From positions 124,001-188,000 of the forward strand of contig NW_026251734.1 of NCBI RefSeq assembly GCF_025024155.1: DNA of 64,000 bases. The letters run 5' to 3'. The position numbers and the translations under genes were made by a program. Position 1 is the first letter of the stretch. Each line of letters starts with the position of its first letter. Below, one piece after another: positions 22,253 to 34,251 of this stretch. The notes under the pieces are model-generated. The model ran no database searches, was not told the DNA's origin, and saw nothing but the letters and a program-made list of their open reading frames with translations. This stretch comes from Gamsiella multidivaricata. Lineage: Eukaryota; Mortierellomycota; Mortierellomycetes; Mortierellales; Mortierellaceae.

Positions 22253-24280
22253 ATGACAAGAGCTGCAGGCGCATACATACGCGCAGTTGCGCTCCAGTGT
22301 GCAGGACGCAGCAGGATCGTTGCCTCACAGACTCATCTTCGCAACTCACGACAAACACTCTCCACTCTTTCAGCGTCTCGTCGCAACAATCTTTTGTCCC
22401 TGACTGCAACCCAGCAGCTCTCCTACAGTTCGACATGCGCTGTGCTCAGGCCTTATGCGTTCAATAGCACTCCATTAATATCCAGCAGGATCCTCTCACT
22501 CACAAATACCAGGCGCTGCATGGCTACAGCAACGCCTGAGCCGGATTTGAAGCAGGAATTGAACCCCGCGGGTACAAATAGTTTCAAAAGCACATTTAAT
22601 AGGAACGCAATAGTCGCTTTGAGAAGTGTCACTAATTGATCACCGGAATTGCTTTGCGTACCTGGCTTAAGGTCCAATGGCTGTTTATAACGGCTTGCTG
22701 GCGCAGGGATCCCTCAAGGCGGACGCCTACCAACGGACGATTATTGAGACGTTGCAGGAGATGCACGATCGACTCATGGCGTACAACCCTGCACCGATTG
22801 TCCACGGGGGAAATGCACCGGAACAGGAGCACAAGAAACGTGGCGTTTTCTCCAAGGTGCGGAATGAACTATTTTTCATCTCTTATTAATATTTCGAAAA
22901 GAAATCAAGAGGATCTCATACTCATTCGATCTCTAACGTACTTAATTGTTCGGATATGCTAGATCGCCAACATGTTCAACAAAAAGGAAGAAGAAAGACT
23001 CGCCAGGGAGGCAGAGGAGATTCGCAGGGCAGCCATTCCAAAGGGACTGTATCTCTACGGCAATGTCGGCACTGGAAAGACGATGCTCATGGACTTGTTC
23101 TACAACTCTCTTCCCAGATCGGATAAGAAGCGCATTCACTACCACAACTTTATGCTTCAGTTGCATGGACGGCTCCATAATCTGAAGATGACGACCCATA
23201 AACACAGCGATGCCATCCCCTTCCTGGCAGATTCTCTGGCCATGGAGAGCCGAGTGCTTTGTCTGGACGAGTTCCAAGTTACGGATATTGCGGATGCGAT
23301 GTTGTTGCGGAGACTCCTGGAGGAACTTGTGGTGCATCGCGGAGTAGTCCTAGTAACGACTTCGAACAGACATCCCTCAGAATTGTACAAGAATGGAATC
23401 CAGCGAGAAAGTTTTCTGCCGGGAATTGCGGTTCTAGAGGAAAACTGCGTGGTCAAATGTCTGGATGGTGGAATTGATTACCGGAGAGAAAAGAAGACGT
23501 TTTTCCAGTCCGCAAAGCCCGTCGACAGGAGCAAGTTGAGCTCCTCGAGTGATCTGCCAAAAATCGTCCAACAACCTGTGAACCTGGTGGAGGAAAAGAG
23601 GTTCTTTTGGCCGTTGGGATCGCAGACGAAATCAGAGGTTGACGAATACTTCAAGAAGATCCGTAATGGACACTCGGTACAGGAAAGACGATTTAATTTC
23701 CTGGGACGGGAGCTGGTGTTGCCACACACTGCAGGAAATATTGCTATGTGCTCCTTTGATGAACTTTGCGCCAGAGTAAGAAAAAAAAGGCGATGGCCAC
23801 TGATCTTTTGGGGCTTTATTATGATCCTAGGAGTTGTGGGTCCTAATTTACTACGTTCGATTTGCGTTCTTTTAGTCTTTAAGCTCAGCAGACTATTTGA
23901 CCCTTGCAGGAAGCATCGATACCCTGATCCTGACTGATATCCCAAAACTCAAGCCCACGACATTACATCGCAATGAGACCCGTCGTCTGATTACACTCAT
24001 CGATGCGTTATATGAACTTAACGTAAAGCTGGTCTGTTCTGCAGATGGTCCCATCTCTGAGATCTTTGGAGGTGGATCGGGCGCACACTCGGCAGATGAG
24101 GATCCTTCGACCATGGGACAGTTGACCCCGGCTCAGCGACAGATGATGGATGATCTGGGGCTGAACGACGTCTCGCAGGTCAAGAAGAGTCCCATTTTTT
24201 CAGGTGAAGAGGAAAAGTTTGCGGTGCAGCGCGCAGAGAGTCGACTGATCGAGATGCAAGGACCAGGATGGGGCCTTTAG
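22253..24280 (+). CDS. AFG1: Mitochondrial AAA+ ATPase AFG1/LACE1
   Basis: Exons 22253-22571, 22672-22856, 22963-23775 and 23876-24280; 573 residues. The first 90 or so residues are Arg/Ser/Thr/Ala-rich with almost no acids, as expected for a mitochondrial presequence. GPMAVYNGLLAQG begins the conserved domain and is created by splicing exon 1 to exon 2. Walker A is GNVGTGKT (201-208) and Walker B RVLCLDEFQVTD (from 266). VVLVTTSNRHPSELYKNGIQRESFLP is the Afg1 sensor region; the C-terminus has LILTDIPKL and ETRRLITLIDALYE. AFG1 works in inner-membrane protein quality control, with cytochrome oxidase subunits among its substrates (family knowledge). Confidence 0.93.
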
Positions 24281-24514
24281 AGCTGTGGACAGGAACTAGG
24301 TGTTATGTGCAAAAAAAAGAAGGATAGAAAAAAAAAATCATTATTTAGAAACCATCTCGCTGCCAGTATAGACCTTGTTTTTAAAGAATATACCATCCTT
24401 ACCACATGCTGACCATAACCCGAGAATGTTTTCGTTGGAATGCGCTCTAGATATTATATCTATAAGGACGATCTTATTTCTTACTAAACCATGTCGCAAT
24501 AAACCGTCTTCACC

Positions 24515-25720
24515 AAGGATTGCACTTGTTAATGGAGTTCATAGGGGCGGCCGGATTTGAGCTGGAAAGCCTGACTGAAGTATTTCGCGTCCGGGATAGC
24601 ATCAGATGATATGGTACTTACTACGGGCATGGTTGTCTTTGATATCCTTCTTAACATCCCCAGGACGCGTCAGACTGCAGCACGTATGTGCGTACTGGAT
24701 GAAGAAAAATTCACTCCGGAGTGTACTTTTCGAGGTTGGACAGCTTGCTGTTGTTGTAACTGGACCGAATCACTAAGTATGTTATTCTTAAGAGATGCAT
24801 GCAAGGATAAAGACGTGTTTCTTTTGTTCGGTGCTTACTTCTTGCTAGTTAGATCAAGCTTCTAGTGCGCCTCCCAGCTTTCGAGCGACTTCTTGATGCC
24901 TCCATCATCGGGCAACGTTCTCGCCGAGGGTGTAATATCCGTCGGCGGTATCCACCTTGTCCATATTGTTTGTCAAAGTGAAATTGTTGTATTGGGATCA
25001 CGAAGCAATCCAACATGTTATTGAATGCCTCAATCGACGAGCTGGATCACCGCTAGGACCTCTAAATGTTTAATAAAAAAAAGACATGGTACAGGCAAGC
25101 TTTTAGGCAAGCCAGGAGATAGTATGATGTATGGAATGATACCCTATGATTCTCAGACGGTCGGCAGTATCGAAGTTCCATCCATCGTAATCGGACCCAT
25201 GGATCATCTCCTGTCCAACAATATGTTCGATTGATTCATAGCTCAGCTAGTCTGGGTTGCCAACATGAAAGAACACGGATAGCAAAATATCAACGGAAGC
25301 ATTGATATCGTTTATAGTCTATTCGAGGTTGTCTTTTTACATTCCATGGATATCTTCTTCCATTGGAAAGCGATGCTCCCGATACGGTGTTCAGAGTAGT
25401 TCACGCGATTGGCCTTCGGCTCTTTATAGAAATTGTTTAGAAACGAGAACGGAGAAGTCGTTGGGGCCGCTAGAGGAAGCGCCGATCTTTTGGTAATGGT
25501 CTCGATCTTGCCCAAAGCACCCATTGCAAACATATTCATCCGTTTAGACGTGGCTCTCGGTGCAGGAACTCGGTCATCTCACTGACCTTGGCCCAAGTGG
25601 TGTCCATAAGGGTGGTCTGGACAAAGCAATGACTGACCAGATCATAAACGTTGTCGCTGACCAGACTTGCATAGGTCAGGAACGTCGGTTGTTTCAATAA
25701 ACTCCTCTGCTTGGGTCACG
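24515..25720 (-). pseudogene. Decayed partial copy of the neighbouring M13 metallopeptidase
   Basis: The minus strand carries, in order, degraded versions of segments found intact in the adjoining M13 gene. 25720-25560 resembles the region around 27230-27110. 25520-25430 resembles 27060-26960. 25350-25210 resembles 26790-26690, where the HELTH zinc site would be. 25050-24860 resembles 26553-26350, the zinc-ligand Glu exon. 24770-24515 resembles the last exon and ends with a CNPW-stop tail like the intact CNLW. Stops, frame changes and missing blocks break all frames, and no 5' half is visible. This fits a tandem duplication of the 3' half followed by decay. Confidence 0.8.
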
Positions 25721-25975
25721 TAAAATTCCCCATGCTACCCAACTAAAGCAATAGACGTATACTGAGCTCTTTGTTCATTCAATAGTCATTTTTCTGCTCT
25801 CCGAGTCATCTCTGAGTGAATAATTCCTTTCATATTTTCGGATATCAACGTCAGTTTGGTAGAACAAAATTTGTGTATTGAGGGCATTCTTCTATTCTAA
25901 TAGGCACCCTGTCCTGCATGGCTTCGTTTGTATGCTACATCCTTTGTTTTCGTCAGCTTCTGCAATGAGACACTT

Positions 25976-28687
25976 CTACCAGAGATTGCACTTATTGACT
26001 GGATTCATGGGGGTGCCGGACTTGCATTGGAAAGCTTTGGCAAAGTACTCCGAGTTCTGGGCCACGCCAATGATGCGGTACCTACTGGGAGAATGGACAT
26101 TCGAAAGATCTCTATTGACGGCTTCAGGACGTGTTTTGCTGCACCATGTACGCGCATACTGGATAAAGAATAGCTGTTGAGGAGACAGGTGCTCAAGACC
26201 AGGCAATCTTTGGTTGTTGTACCTGACAATAAAAAAATAAAAAAGAGTCGTTATTTTTCTGGTGATCTCAGCTTATGCGGTACAGCGCATAAAGAATCTT
26301 GTGCTTGTAGACAAAAAGCAACGATTCGATTTTTGGCCTACTTCTTGCTGGCGGGGTCGGAATTGTAACGTCTCTGCCACGACTCGAACGATTTCTTGAT
26401 GCCTCCATTGTCAGCAATGTTTTCGCCCAGAGTAAGCTTTCCGTTGACCGAGAGCACCGTTCCCCTGTCGTCCGTGAGAGTGAAGTTGCTGTACTGCTTC
26501 ACAAAGCAAGACGTTCTGTTATCGAACGCTGCGATCGATGAATTCGACCACCACTAAAAATAGAAGAAAACCGATGAGTTCGTGCCTTGTCCAACATGTC
26601 GAATGCAACATATACTAACAGTAAACTGTAAGTCATACGTTTCTCAAAGCTCCAGTGGCATCATATTTGCGCCCGTCGTTATCAAATCCGTGGGTCAGCT
26701 CGTGTCCAGCGACGCTTCCAATGGACCCGTAGTTCAAGTACTCGGGGTTGTCGACGTGGAAGAACGGGGGTCTCAGGATACCAGCCGGAATGTTGATATC
26801 ATTTGTGTTTGCGCTGTAGTATGCGTTCACGGTCTGCGCGCTCATGTCCATGTGCTTCCTGTCGACGCGCTTGTGCAGCTGTCGGAACTGCTTCTGAGTC
26901 TCAAAAGCACTGCATCTAGCTAGGTTTCCAAAGTGGTCTTTGGGATCGACCTTGAGGTCCTTGTAAAAACTATCTAAGGACGCGATAGAGTTGTCGTTGG
27001 GGCCGCTGGATGATTGGCCAACCTTCTGGACAATCGCCTTGATCTTCTTGAGGGCGCCTTTTCGGGTGTAGTCATCCAACCAATCGTAGGACTCAAAGCT
27101 TTTGACGTAGGTCTCGCGGAGGGTGTCGATGACTTCATTGATCTTGGTACGTGATCTGTTCGGGAACGTGGCCTGGACAAAGTAATGGCCGGTGATGTCG
27201 TAAATATACTTGTTGACAAGGGTCACACAGGTCTTGGTGCGGGTGATCGCTGCGGTCCAGCTGCTCAATGAGCCACTGAGGTCCTCAAGGGGCTTGCGGC
27301 GCTTAGTGTCAAGGTTGCTGCCATACGTGCGAATCAAATTCCAGGCGAAATAGTTCTGCAGGGCCCTGGGCGCAGTCTTCTCCAAAAGGGCGTTCAACTT
27401 GTTAAGGTAGTCTGGAGCATTGAGCAAGACCTCCTTGGGGGCCTTGACATCATTCGGGAACGCGTTCTTGAAGATGACCTCCCAATCGAGTGAGGGCGTG
27501 CGCTTAGTAAGATCCGCGAAAGAATAAGGATGATTGTATATGTCTTCGGGATCCTGACTCTCCAACCCGGATGTGAGCTCAAGCAGGGTCTGTTCGAACG
27601 CGAGCACGTCCTTGGCGACTTCTTTCCAGACATCGGGGACCCTGGAAATATTAGCGGGCTCGTCTCCCTGGACCAGGTAAAACATCTCTGCAATGACCCT
27701 CTCGTAGACCTTGGTCACATTTGGATTGGAGTATTGTCCCCCAGAAAGACTCAAACCAGACTCGTAGATGACCATCACATGACGGTCCGGGTTCTTGACA
27801 TCGTTGTCGACGTAGAACTCGAAGAATGTATTCAGGCCATTTCGAATAGCCTGACCAATGACGGTGGACAGTGCCTTCTTGCCAGTGTCAGGCGAAGCTC
27901 CATTAGGTGTCGTGGGGCTCTTTCCTTGAAGAACAGAGTTTGCAACAGGATAGACATGGAGTAGCTTTTGGATCTGGTCTACGAGAGGTTTGCGACCGAC
28001 CTTGGCCAACGTGGTCTCATCCATGCATGCGGCGTAGTAGCTCTGCATCTTTTGGATAAGACGCTTCTCTGCACCGTTGTCTCTGCTAGGTTTAGGAGCA
28101 CTGGGGTCGCTTGCCGTGACGAGGGAGCGAACGATATCCTGGAAACATTCAAGAGAATACGGATGAGTTAAGATTATTGAACAGAGACGCGTCTTTTTTT
28201 TCACGAGGTGTCGCGGACTGTAACCACTGCTTACATTGTTCTCCTCCTGCAGGATGGTGAAGTAACCAAACTTGTATGTATCCTTAGGGATGGTCTCGCG
28301 CTCGTAGAATCCACCGCCTGTCATGAACAAGATGAAGAGAAAACCGTGCGGAGTACGTTAGCGACTGGAGGTAGCTCAACGATGACAAGTATGGATAAAG
28401 CACAAAAGATGTGCTTACAGGTGTATTCGCTGAAATCAACACACGGATCGACGTTGGGGCGCAAGTCTTTGAGGATGTTACTTGCGACTTGAGTGCACTG
28501 TGGAGTATTGCAAATGCTCTGCTTGGTGACAAAGGCACGTGTTAGGAAATATCACAGCGCGGAGACCCAAGATCGAGTGCAATAACCACTAGACTGGTGT
28601 CTGTACCTGAGCAGGAGTAGTAGGAGCGCCTTGGACGGCTATATGCAGCGCGGCACTAATGGCTAGGAACATATACAGCCTTGCCAT
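25976..28687 (-). CDS. Secreted M13-family (neprilysin-like) zinc metallopeptidase
   Basis: Six exons: 28687-28607, 28518-28419, 28317-28235, 28138-26639, 26553-26342 and 26222-25976; 740 residues. Residues 1-20 are a signal peptide (MARLYMFLAISAALHIAVQG). CNTPQCTQVASNILKDL and NVDPCVDFSEYTCGGG follow, the standard M13 N-terminus with paired cysteines. Catalytic features are NAYYSANTNDINIPAGIL, GHELTHGFDNDGR with HExxH at 567-571, and GENIADNGG, whose Glu (about 632) is the third zinc ligand. The C-terminus is CNLW, the invariant Cys-x-x-Trp ending of neprilysins. There is no transmembrane anchor after the signal, so a soluble extracellular peptidase is likely. A TATA-like box lies about 135 bp upstream. 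A degraded copy sits at its 3' side. Confidence 0.95.
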
Positions 28688-29508
28688 TATGAATACGGGA
28701 GTGTTCCTGGGAATGAAAGATGGGCAAGAGAGACGTTGAAGGGAGAGATGCGGAGGGAGGAGAGCCTGGAGTGGATTGAGTAGGAGAGGTTGCCTATGAA
28801 TGGAGGCCGTTACGCTTTCCTTTTATACGCGGCTCCCCTGCTCCCCTGCTCCCCTGTCCCTGCAGGAATTATGCACATCCTGCTGATAGTCTATAGGGGT
28901 AATAGGGATATGCATAGCCGTTACACAGCCTGTGTCGTCTATTGTCATGGCGGAATACCTGCAGCCTAAAAGCAAGCGGACTATGGCCGATGGCGTTCAT
29001 TTTCACAGGCCGCCCAGACGTGGACATGATCAACCCTGGACGCTTTTCAATGCCATTCAGGGACATGAATCCGTTATGACGCCTTATCTGCTCAATCATC
29101 AACAGGGACCAAAGGACAGTAGACCCGGGTACAAATGAATGCTCTCAGATTTTCCCAGCAATTATCGAAGCCCGCCATTCACTTGCGCCAATGAGGATAG
29201 CGCAACTGTTGGGACGAGTAAGGCATCCGCGTTGCGTAACATAGCACTGGCCGTTTTTCTCATATTCATGCATTTTTAGTAATTACAACAGGGCTGGCAA
29301 CGGCTCTATCTTGGTTACACGCGCCATAATTTAATATTTTTTCTAAGTTGTGCAATTACTTGACTGTTTATTACTAGATATGAGAGCTGCGATGAGGGGA
29401 GTCGGAGTCGTAGGAAGGTATATAAGCGTTCATGCATTCGCATTCTTTCCTAGATTGGCATGCGGGGAATAAAAAGAACGTGTCTGCAACACTGGATTGG
29501 TGAACAAA
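28688..29508. promoter_or_regulatory. M13 promoter with TATA box and C-rich tandem repeat; rest empty
   Basis: On the minus strand GTATAAAAGG at 28828-28819 lies 132-141 bp before the M13 start codon. Just upstream of it, 28834-28860 holds three copies of a 10-bp CTCCCCTGCT-type unit, a possible C-rich activator site. From 28870 to 29508 I see no convincing coding region; the 3' untranslated region of the GPI-protein gene occupies the right end. Confidence 0.5.
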
Positions 29509-30102
29509 TTAGATCAACAAGGCACTGACGGCACCAGCGAAGACAACGGCAGCAGCACCGAGAGTCTTGAGCGATCCAGCAGCGCTGGTCTTGTCATCAG
29601 CGACCTTGCTGGGCGAAGGAGTAGCCGAGCTTGGGGCAGTGGGGGGCGCAACAATGGTGGTGGTGGCGGCGGCTGAAGTAGAAGCGGCGGCAGAGGAGGC
29701 CGCAGGGGGGTCAATGCCCTTAATGGTGAAGGGCGAAGAGTACGACTGGAGGGGCTCAGTATCGACGTGGAGCGCATACTTATCGCTGGTGGTCAAGTTG
29801 GCGGGGAGGACGACGGTGGCAGTGTTGCCCTTCAAGCAGTTCAACTTGCCGATGGCCTCAATGCCAGGAACGCGGACCTGCTCCGTGCCGCCGTTCGCTC
29901 CGGTACCGAGGTAGAGAACAATGTTCAAGTCGCCGGTGTTCTCAGACTTGCACTTGTTGTTCCAGCTGACGGTGTGGTTATTGCCGGCGGTCCAGACGGT
30001 AGCAGTGGTGGGCTCGGTGTAGAAAAGACGACCCTCGTCATCAGCGGACTGGGCAGCGACGGCCGAGATGGCAACAGCGGAGAGGAGAGCAAGGAACTTC
30101 AT
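29509..30102 (-). CDS. Kre9/Knh1-N-domain GPI-anchored cell-wall protein
   Basis: Single-exon gene of 197 residues. It starts with a signal peptide (MKFLALLSAVAISAVAAQS). The domain that follows contains FYTEPTTATVWTAGNNHTVSW, NTGDLNIVLYLG and YALHVDTEPLQSYSSPFTI, the pattern of the Ser/Thr-rich GPI-anchored membrane family (PF10342, yeast Kre9/Knh1 N-terminal domain). Residues 135-175 are Ala/Ser/Thr/Pro-rich, and the C-terminus is a hydrophobic tail (GAAAVVFAGAVSALLI) after a small-residue cleavage zone. That fits GPI attachment. The family is linked to beta-glucan wall structure and adhesion. A TATA-like element is seen at 30256-30247 on this strand, about 150 bp upstream. Confidence 0.88.
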   Translation of the reverse strand: MKFLALLSAVAISAVAAQSADDEGRLFYTEPTTATVWTAGNNHTVSWNNKCKSENTGDLNIVLYLGTGANGGTEQVRVPGIEAIGKLNCLKGNTATVVLPANLTTSDKYALHVDTEPLQSYSSPFTIKGIDPPAASSAAASTSAAATTTIVAPPTAPSSATPSPSKVADDKTSAAGSLKTLGAAAVVFAGAVSALLI

Positions 30103-30246
30103 GGTGGTGTTGTGAGGAGGGTTGAGACGTTGTAAGGGGAGAGAGGGAAGAGGCAGCTTTGGGATGGGTAAACAGACAGAGGTGTGTGGGTGGGAAACGC
30201 AGATGAAGGGTGTTCAAAAGAGCTTGGAGAACAGGGGCTAAGGATG

Positions 30247-30256
30247 CCTTTTATAG
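30247..30256 (-). promoter_or_regulatory. TATA box of the GPI-anchored protein gene
   Basis: CTATAAAAGG on the minus strand, 145-154 bp before the ATG at 30102. It closely matches the element upstream of the M13 peptidase gene. Confidence 0.6.
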
Positions 30257-33200
30257 TGCGCGGAGCAGAATAAGGTGCCAGCATCTCGAGATGTCTCTGT
30301 GCGATGATGATGGCATACAGTTGGGACACTAGACTGGAGCTGCAGGCCATAGCAATAAGGCAAAAAATAGAACAGCGCATGGATACCGATGGCGGACTAT
30401 CGAGAAAAGCCTGAGATCGCGTCGGACAGGTCGATAGATTCAGTACTCAGGCTCTCGTTCCGCACCTTCCAAGGTGATAGAATGTAACTTTATTTTATCA
30501 TGCCGTTTTAAAAAGATTCTCCACTGTACCCGAACTTGAAACCGACTGGTTTTGCTGTGCCTGAAAATAATTGGAGGGCAATGGAGACTACCGCACCATG
30601 GAACCCATCACTGCAACAGCGAGACGGATGGCATAAAGTAGACCATAATTTGAGTACAAGCATATCGACAAAATAGACGTGGTCGCTCCTCGGTACAAAA
30701 ACCCGCAAAGAGTGCTTCTTCTGGAGGGCACGCGACGATTTGTGCTCCTAATGGCAAAAATGCTTCAAAGGAAGGAATGGTCCCTATTTCATTTAAGGTT
30801 TAGGAATGAGAAAGTTACCGAGAAATAATCCGTCTCCATGTATTCTCAAAAAAAGAATCCTAGGAAGCGTCTGTTCAAGAACTGCCCCTTGGTGAATTTG
30901 TACCGCTGTCTTGTCTATATTGAGAATGGCATATGCATGTCGATCGACTGCTTTTGTAAGCTGCGTGTGTGGATCCCACTCCAAGGCAAGAACGCTTTTT
31001 TATTTTTTTCGATGGATGCTGTTCGGTATGGTGTAGGAATGATTGCTTTGGGCCAACACATCGATAAACAAGTGTTCATCCTTGACGTCCCTATGACAAA
31101 CAGGCCAAAGACAATTGTAGACATGTACCACACATAGACTACTTTTCCTGAACAGACTACATCCAAGTAACTGATTCAACAGAGCTCCCTCGTCAAGCAG
31201 AAGGAGGAACGCTACGATGCACAAACAGTCTCCAGTTGCCTCTGGCGGGATACTTCTCTTAGTCGAACTCTCTTCTTTCTTCTCAGGAGCAACAAGGCAC
31301 AGGGACAACACATTCAAGGTCGCCATTAAGTTCTGCAAGTCAGCAAGGCGTCAAGCACATGCTGCTCATTTAATTATAAGCGAGCTTTGTTGAAGGGGCT
31401 CGCAACAATTGAAGATCAATAGCAAACAGCCTTCAGGCCCATTTCGCTGTAGCTCTTGTGCGCAAGGATATGCCTGCATTGAAATCGTTGCCAGGGACAA
31501 GGGGCGTTAGCAGATTTTTGGTCCAACCATTCTCTACATGGGTTTGGCAATGACAGCTCAGGCGGCTTCCAGACCCAAACATTATGGAAAACCGGCCCCT
31601 GACACCGAAACTGTATACTATTTTGGATAACTTACCTACGCGATTAGTCAACTACCTGGCCGAGACCAATGCAGTTTCTAATAGACATTTAGTTCGGTCC
31701 TGCGACATTTGTGGAGCATTTGGTCGCTGCTTTGATACGAGACGGCCTTGAATATGATGACAACTTGACATCTCGCAGCGCAACCGAGCCCAGTTTTTTT
31801 AGGCTGCGATCTTGATAACTGCAGTTTAAACCGCGGAGCAAAGTATTAGCGACACCCGCGCAACATCGATCATCAGTGTCCAATCGTTATTTTTACGTCC
31901 AAATCCAAGTGTGCCTCGAAGCAACTTGCTAAAAACATGAAGCAGATGTTAGAGCAAGAGTGCTTGTCTTTCTGTCCCCGGATACGAGGTCAGCGACAGT
32001 GAACGCCAAAGGCGCCCTGGAAGAATCTTCTGACTTGTATGTATCATTCGGCTACATGAGTCCTAACCAGCAACATCCTTGGGCATAACACTGAATTACG
32101 TGTGCAGGACTGCAAGCAGCGACACACTCGCAGTTCAACATAGTATAAGGATAATAGCTGTTCTTGCTCTACTTTAGCAATAGCTCTACTCCTCGCATGA
32201 CTTCGATAACTTTAGTCGCTGTTCTCTGAGCAAATCGATGTTAGTGCACTCGTTTCCAGCAACTACAAGAGTCGATCCAGACACGATAGAATCTTGACCT
32301 CAAAAAAAAAAAAACTCTGCTCAACTACTCGGCCGGAAGGTATTAAAGAGCTAAATCTACTGGCTATAACCTGTTTGAGGACGAGTTATCCATCAGCAAG
32401 TCCACAGAGCAGCAGAGATCGATGACCATAACCATCACTAGCTACTCATTTTTGATAAACAGGACCACCTTTGTCTCGCTTCTTAAGCTCGATTCAAAGT
32501 TCCCTCTCGGTCAGTTGCTTCCGAGATGACGTACGTTATCCTAAGCAAGTGAGAATCGGATGGTGCGTTGGAGAGCCCTTTGTGATATAGGCCGAGGGAT
32601 TCAGAAAGTTTGCAGCGTTCCTTTGTGCGGGTCTCGCAACTTTAAATGTCTCAGCCCTAGGATTTTATTCCCTAGTTCACGCGTTTCTATGTAGAGCACG
32701 GAGGCGCGCTGCAATGTATGCTCGGATGAAGCTGCTGAGATACGTACCATGATATCGAACGAGCAATTTCTGAGTGAAATGACACTGTATCTATCTTTTG
32801 CTCCCTTCTTCGCGTTACGGCTCTTTGAACGTGCTATTTCACCAACCACCATCACACACCGTTTACTACTTCACTTTAGATAATACCGCCTCTTCATCAT
32901 TTGATGCCAAGCCTGACCTTTATTTGATAAATAGATAATTACGCGCACATTTTTTTTTTCTCTCTTGGAGCATCATCCAGTGTCGCTATTGTGCTTAAAC
33001 GATGTCTTCAATACCCTTCGCCGTCGCCATATGCAAGAGCATTGATATGGTATAGTTCCAAGCAATACTGGATCACTCAACGGCTCTGTCAGTGCTTAAG
33101 CGTCGTACTATCCAATACTATCAATATAGACATGAGGGACACCGAAGGAACACATGGCTCGAGAAAAACAGGATGTCATCTCTTGCTCTAAAATTGAGGG

Positions 33201-33752
33201 ATAAGGACGAGTGCATGATAGTGCTGTAACTAGTAGAGTACTTGTAGGCGCTTTACAGCATACGGCACTAATAGTGCCCATCTGAAATACAATCGGAAGG
33301 TTAAGAATGAAATGGACAAGTTGACGTGTACTGTTCATCAAGGCCACGTTATATGCATCTCCTAGAGCGCCCGCTTGGTGCGGGTTATATAAAGTCCTTT
33401 TCGGCTGCGTCTTCACCTAGACTTTGCTCTAACGTAGAAAAGGCCACATCACAGTCCTGGACATGACCTGCACGGTCGACGCCGTTGATATCAAGAAGAC
33501 TGGCATTCATGACGCACAACTTGCTGTCGCCGGAAAGGGTGTTGGGCAGTTTTCGAGGGGTGGGGATGATCGACCTCACCTCGCTTCCTCTGGCCAATAA
33601 CTGCTATGGGACCAACTTACCGACATTGCCAGAACTGCCGAGGACTTGTATGCTTGAAAGATTGGCGTTGGAGTCTTGTTGCAGTTGTTACTAATTACTG
33701 CTGGCGCTTGAACGTGTTATTTTGAGGGTCGCCTTTATCCTTGATTATGTTA

Positions 33753-33820
33753 TTTGGTGGCCTGGCCGAGCAATTTCGACAAGCTACAGAACGCCTACTT
33801 CGCATTGGCAGGCCACCAAA
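33753..33820. repeat. 12-bp perfect inverted repeat with 44-bp spacer
   Basis: TTTGGTGGCCTG at 33753-33764 is the exact reverse complement of 33809-33820. The 44-bp spacer shows no obvious feature. This could be a hairpin, an end-to-end remnant of a miniature inverted-repeat element, or a transcription-factor site pair. Confidence 0.7.
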
Positions 33821-33830
33821 AAAAGAAAAA

Positions 33831-34150
33831 AAAATTGGTGGCAAAAAATACACTCTGCGCTCGATCCATGGATTTAGCCGTGGACATTGATTCTACTATG
33901 TCCCGAGCACCATAATAAACCAACGCCATCATGCAAAAATAAAGTCGTTTTACTTAATAAACTCGACTTCTATGAATCGAATGGTGTAGTTATTTCTGAT
34001 GAATGTGATGATTGCGAATCTCGACCTCGTTGGCCCGGCCTTTTGCAACTCGCTCTAATAAGTCCCATGTCTATGAGGGTTCTCGTTAATAAAAAAAAAA
34101 AAAAAAGGCCTTTTGCAACTCGCTGACCACTTCACAAAATTGGTGGCAAA
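33831..34150. repeat. Short direct repeats upstream of the 34.25-kb gene
   Basis: AAAATTGGTGGCAAA occurs exactly at 33831-33845 and 34136-34150. GGCCTTTTGCAACTCGCT occurs exactly at 34037-34054 and 34107-34124. The GGTGGC core is shared with the inverted repeat at 33753. These copies suggest a small rearranged or transposed segment just before the next gene. Confidence 0.7.
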
Positions 34151-34251
34151 GCCGTTTTTCGAGCTAGTCCAAGAAGAGTGGCTTCGCATAAAAAAAAAAA
34201 AAAAATGCAGCATCTCACTCACTTTCAAACACATTGCACACACACACAACT

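Larger units (their letters stand above)
30257..34251. other. Gene-poor 4-kb region with decayed coding traces
   Basis: No intact gene is found over about 4 kb on either strand. Some plus-strand stretches look like old coding sequence: 31021-31137 (start MDAVRYGVGMIALGQHIDKQ), about 31182-31325, and 31434-31751 (105 codons broken by one stop at 31551-31553). A minus-strand trace lies at 33597-33430 (MNASLLDINGVDRAGHVQDC). None matches a family I can name. A-rich runs occur at 32301-32312 and 34091-34106. Confidence 0.5.

Noticed and set aside
28550..28605. tRNA-like string on the minus strand (GTCTAGTGGTTA near an A-box pattern)
   Set aside because: No T-arm, anticodon stem or acceptor stem can be folded. 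It lies inside the first intron of the M13 peptidase gene.
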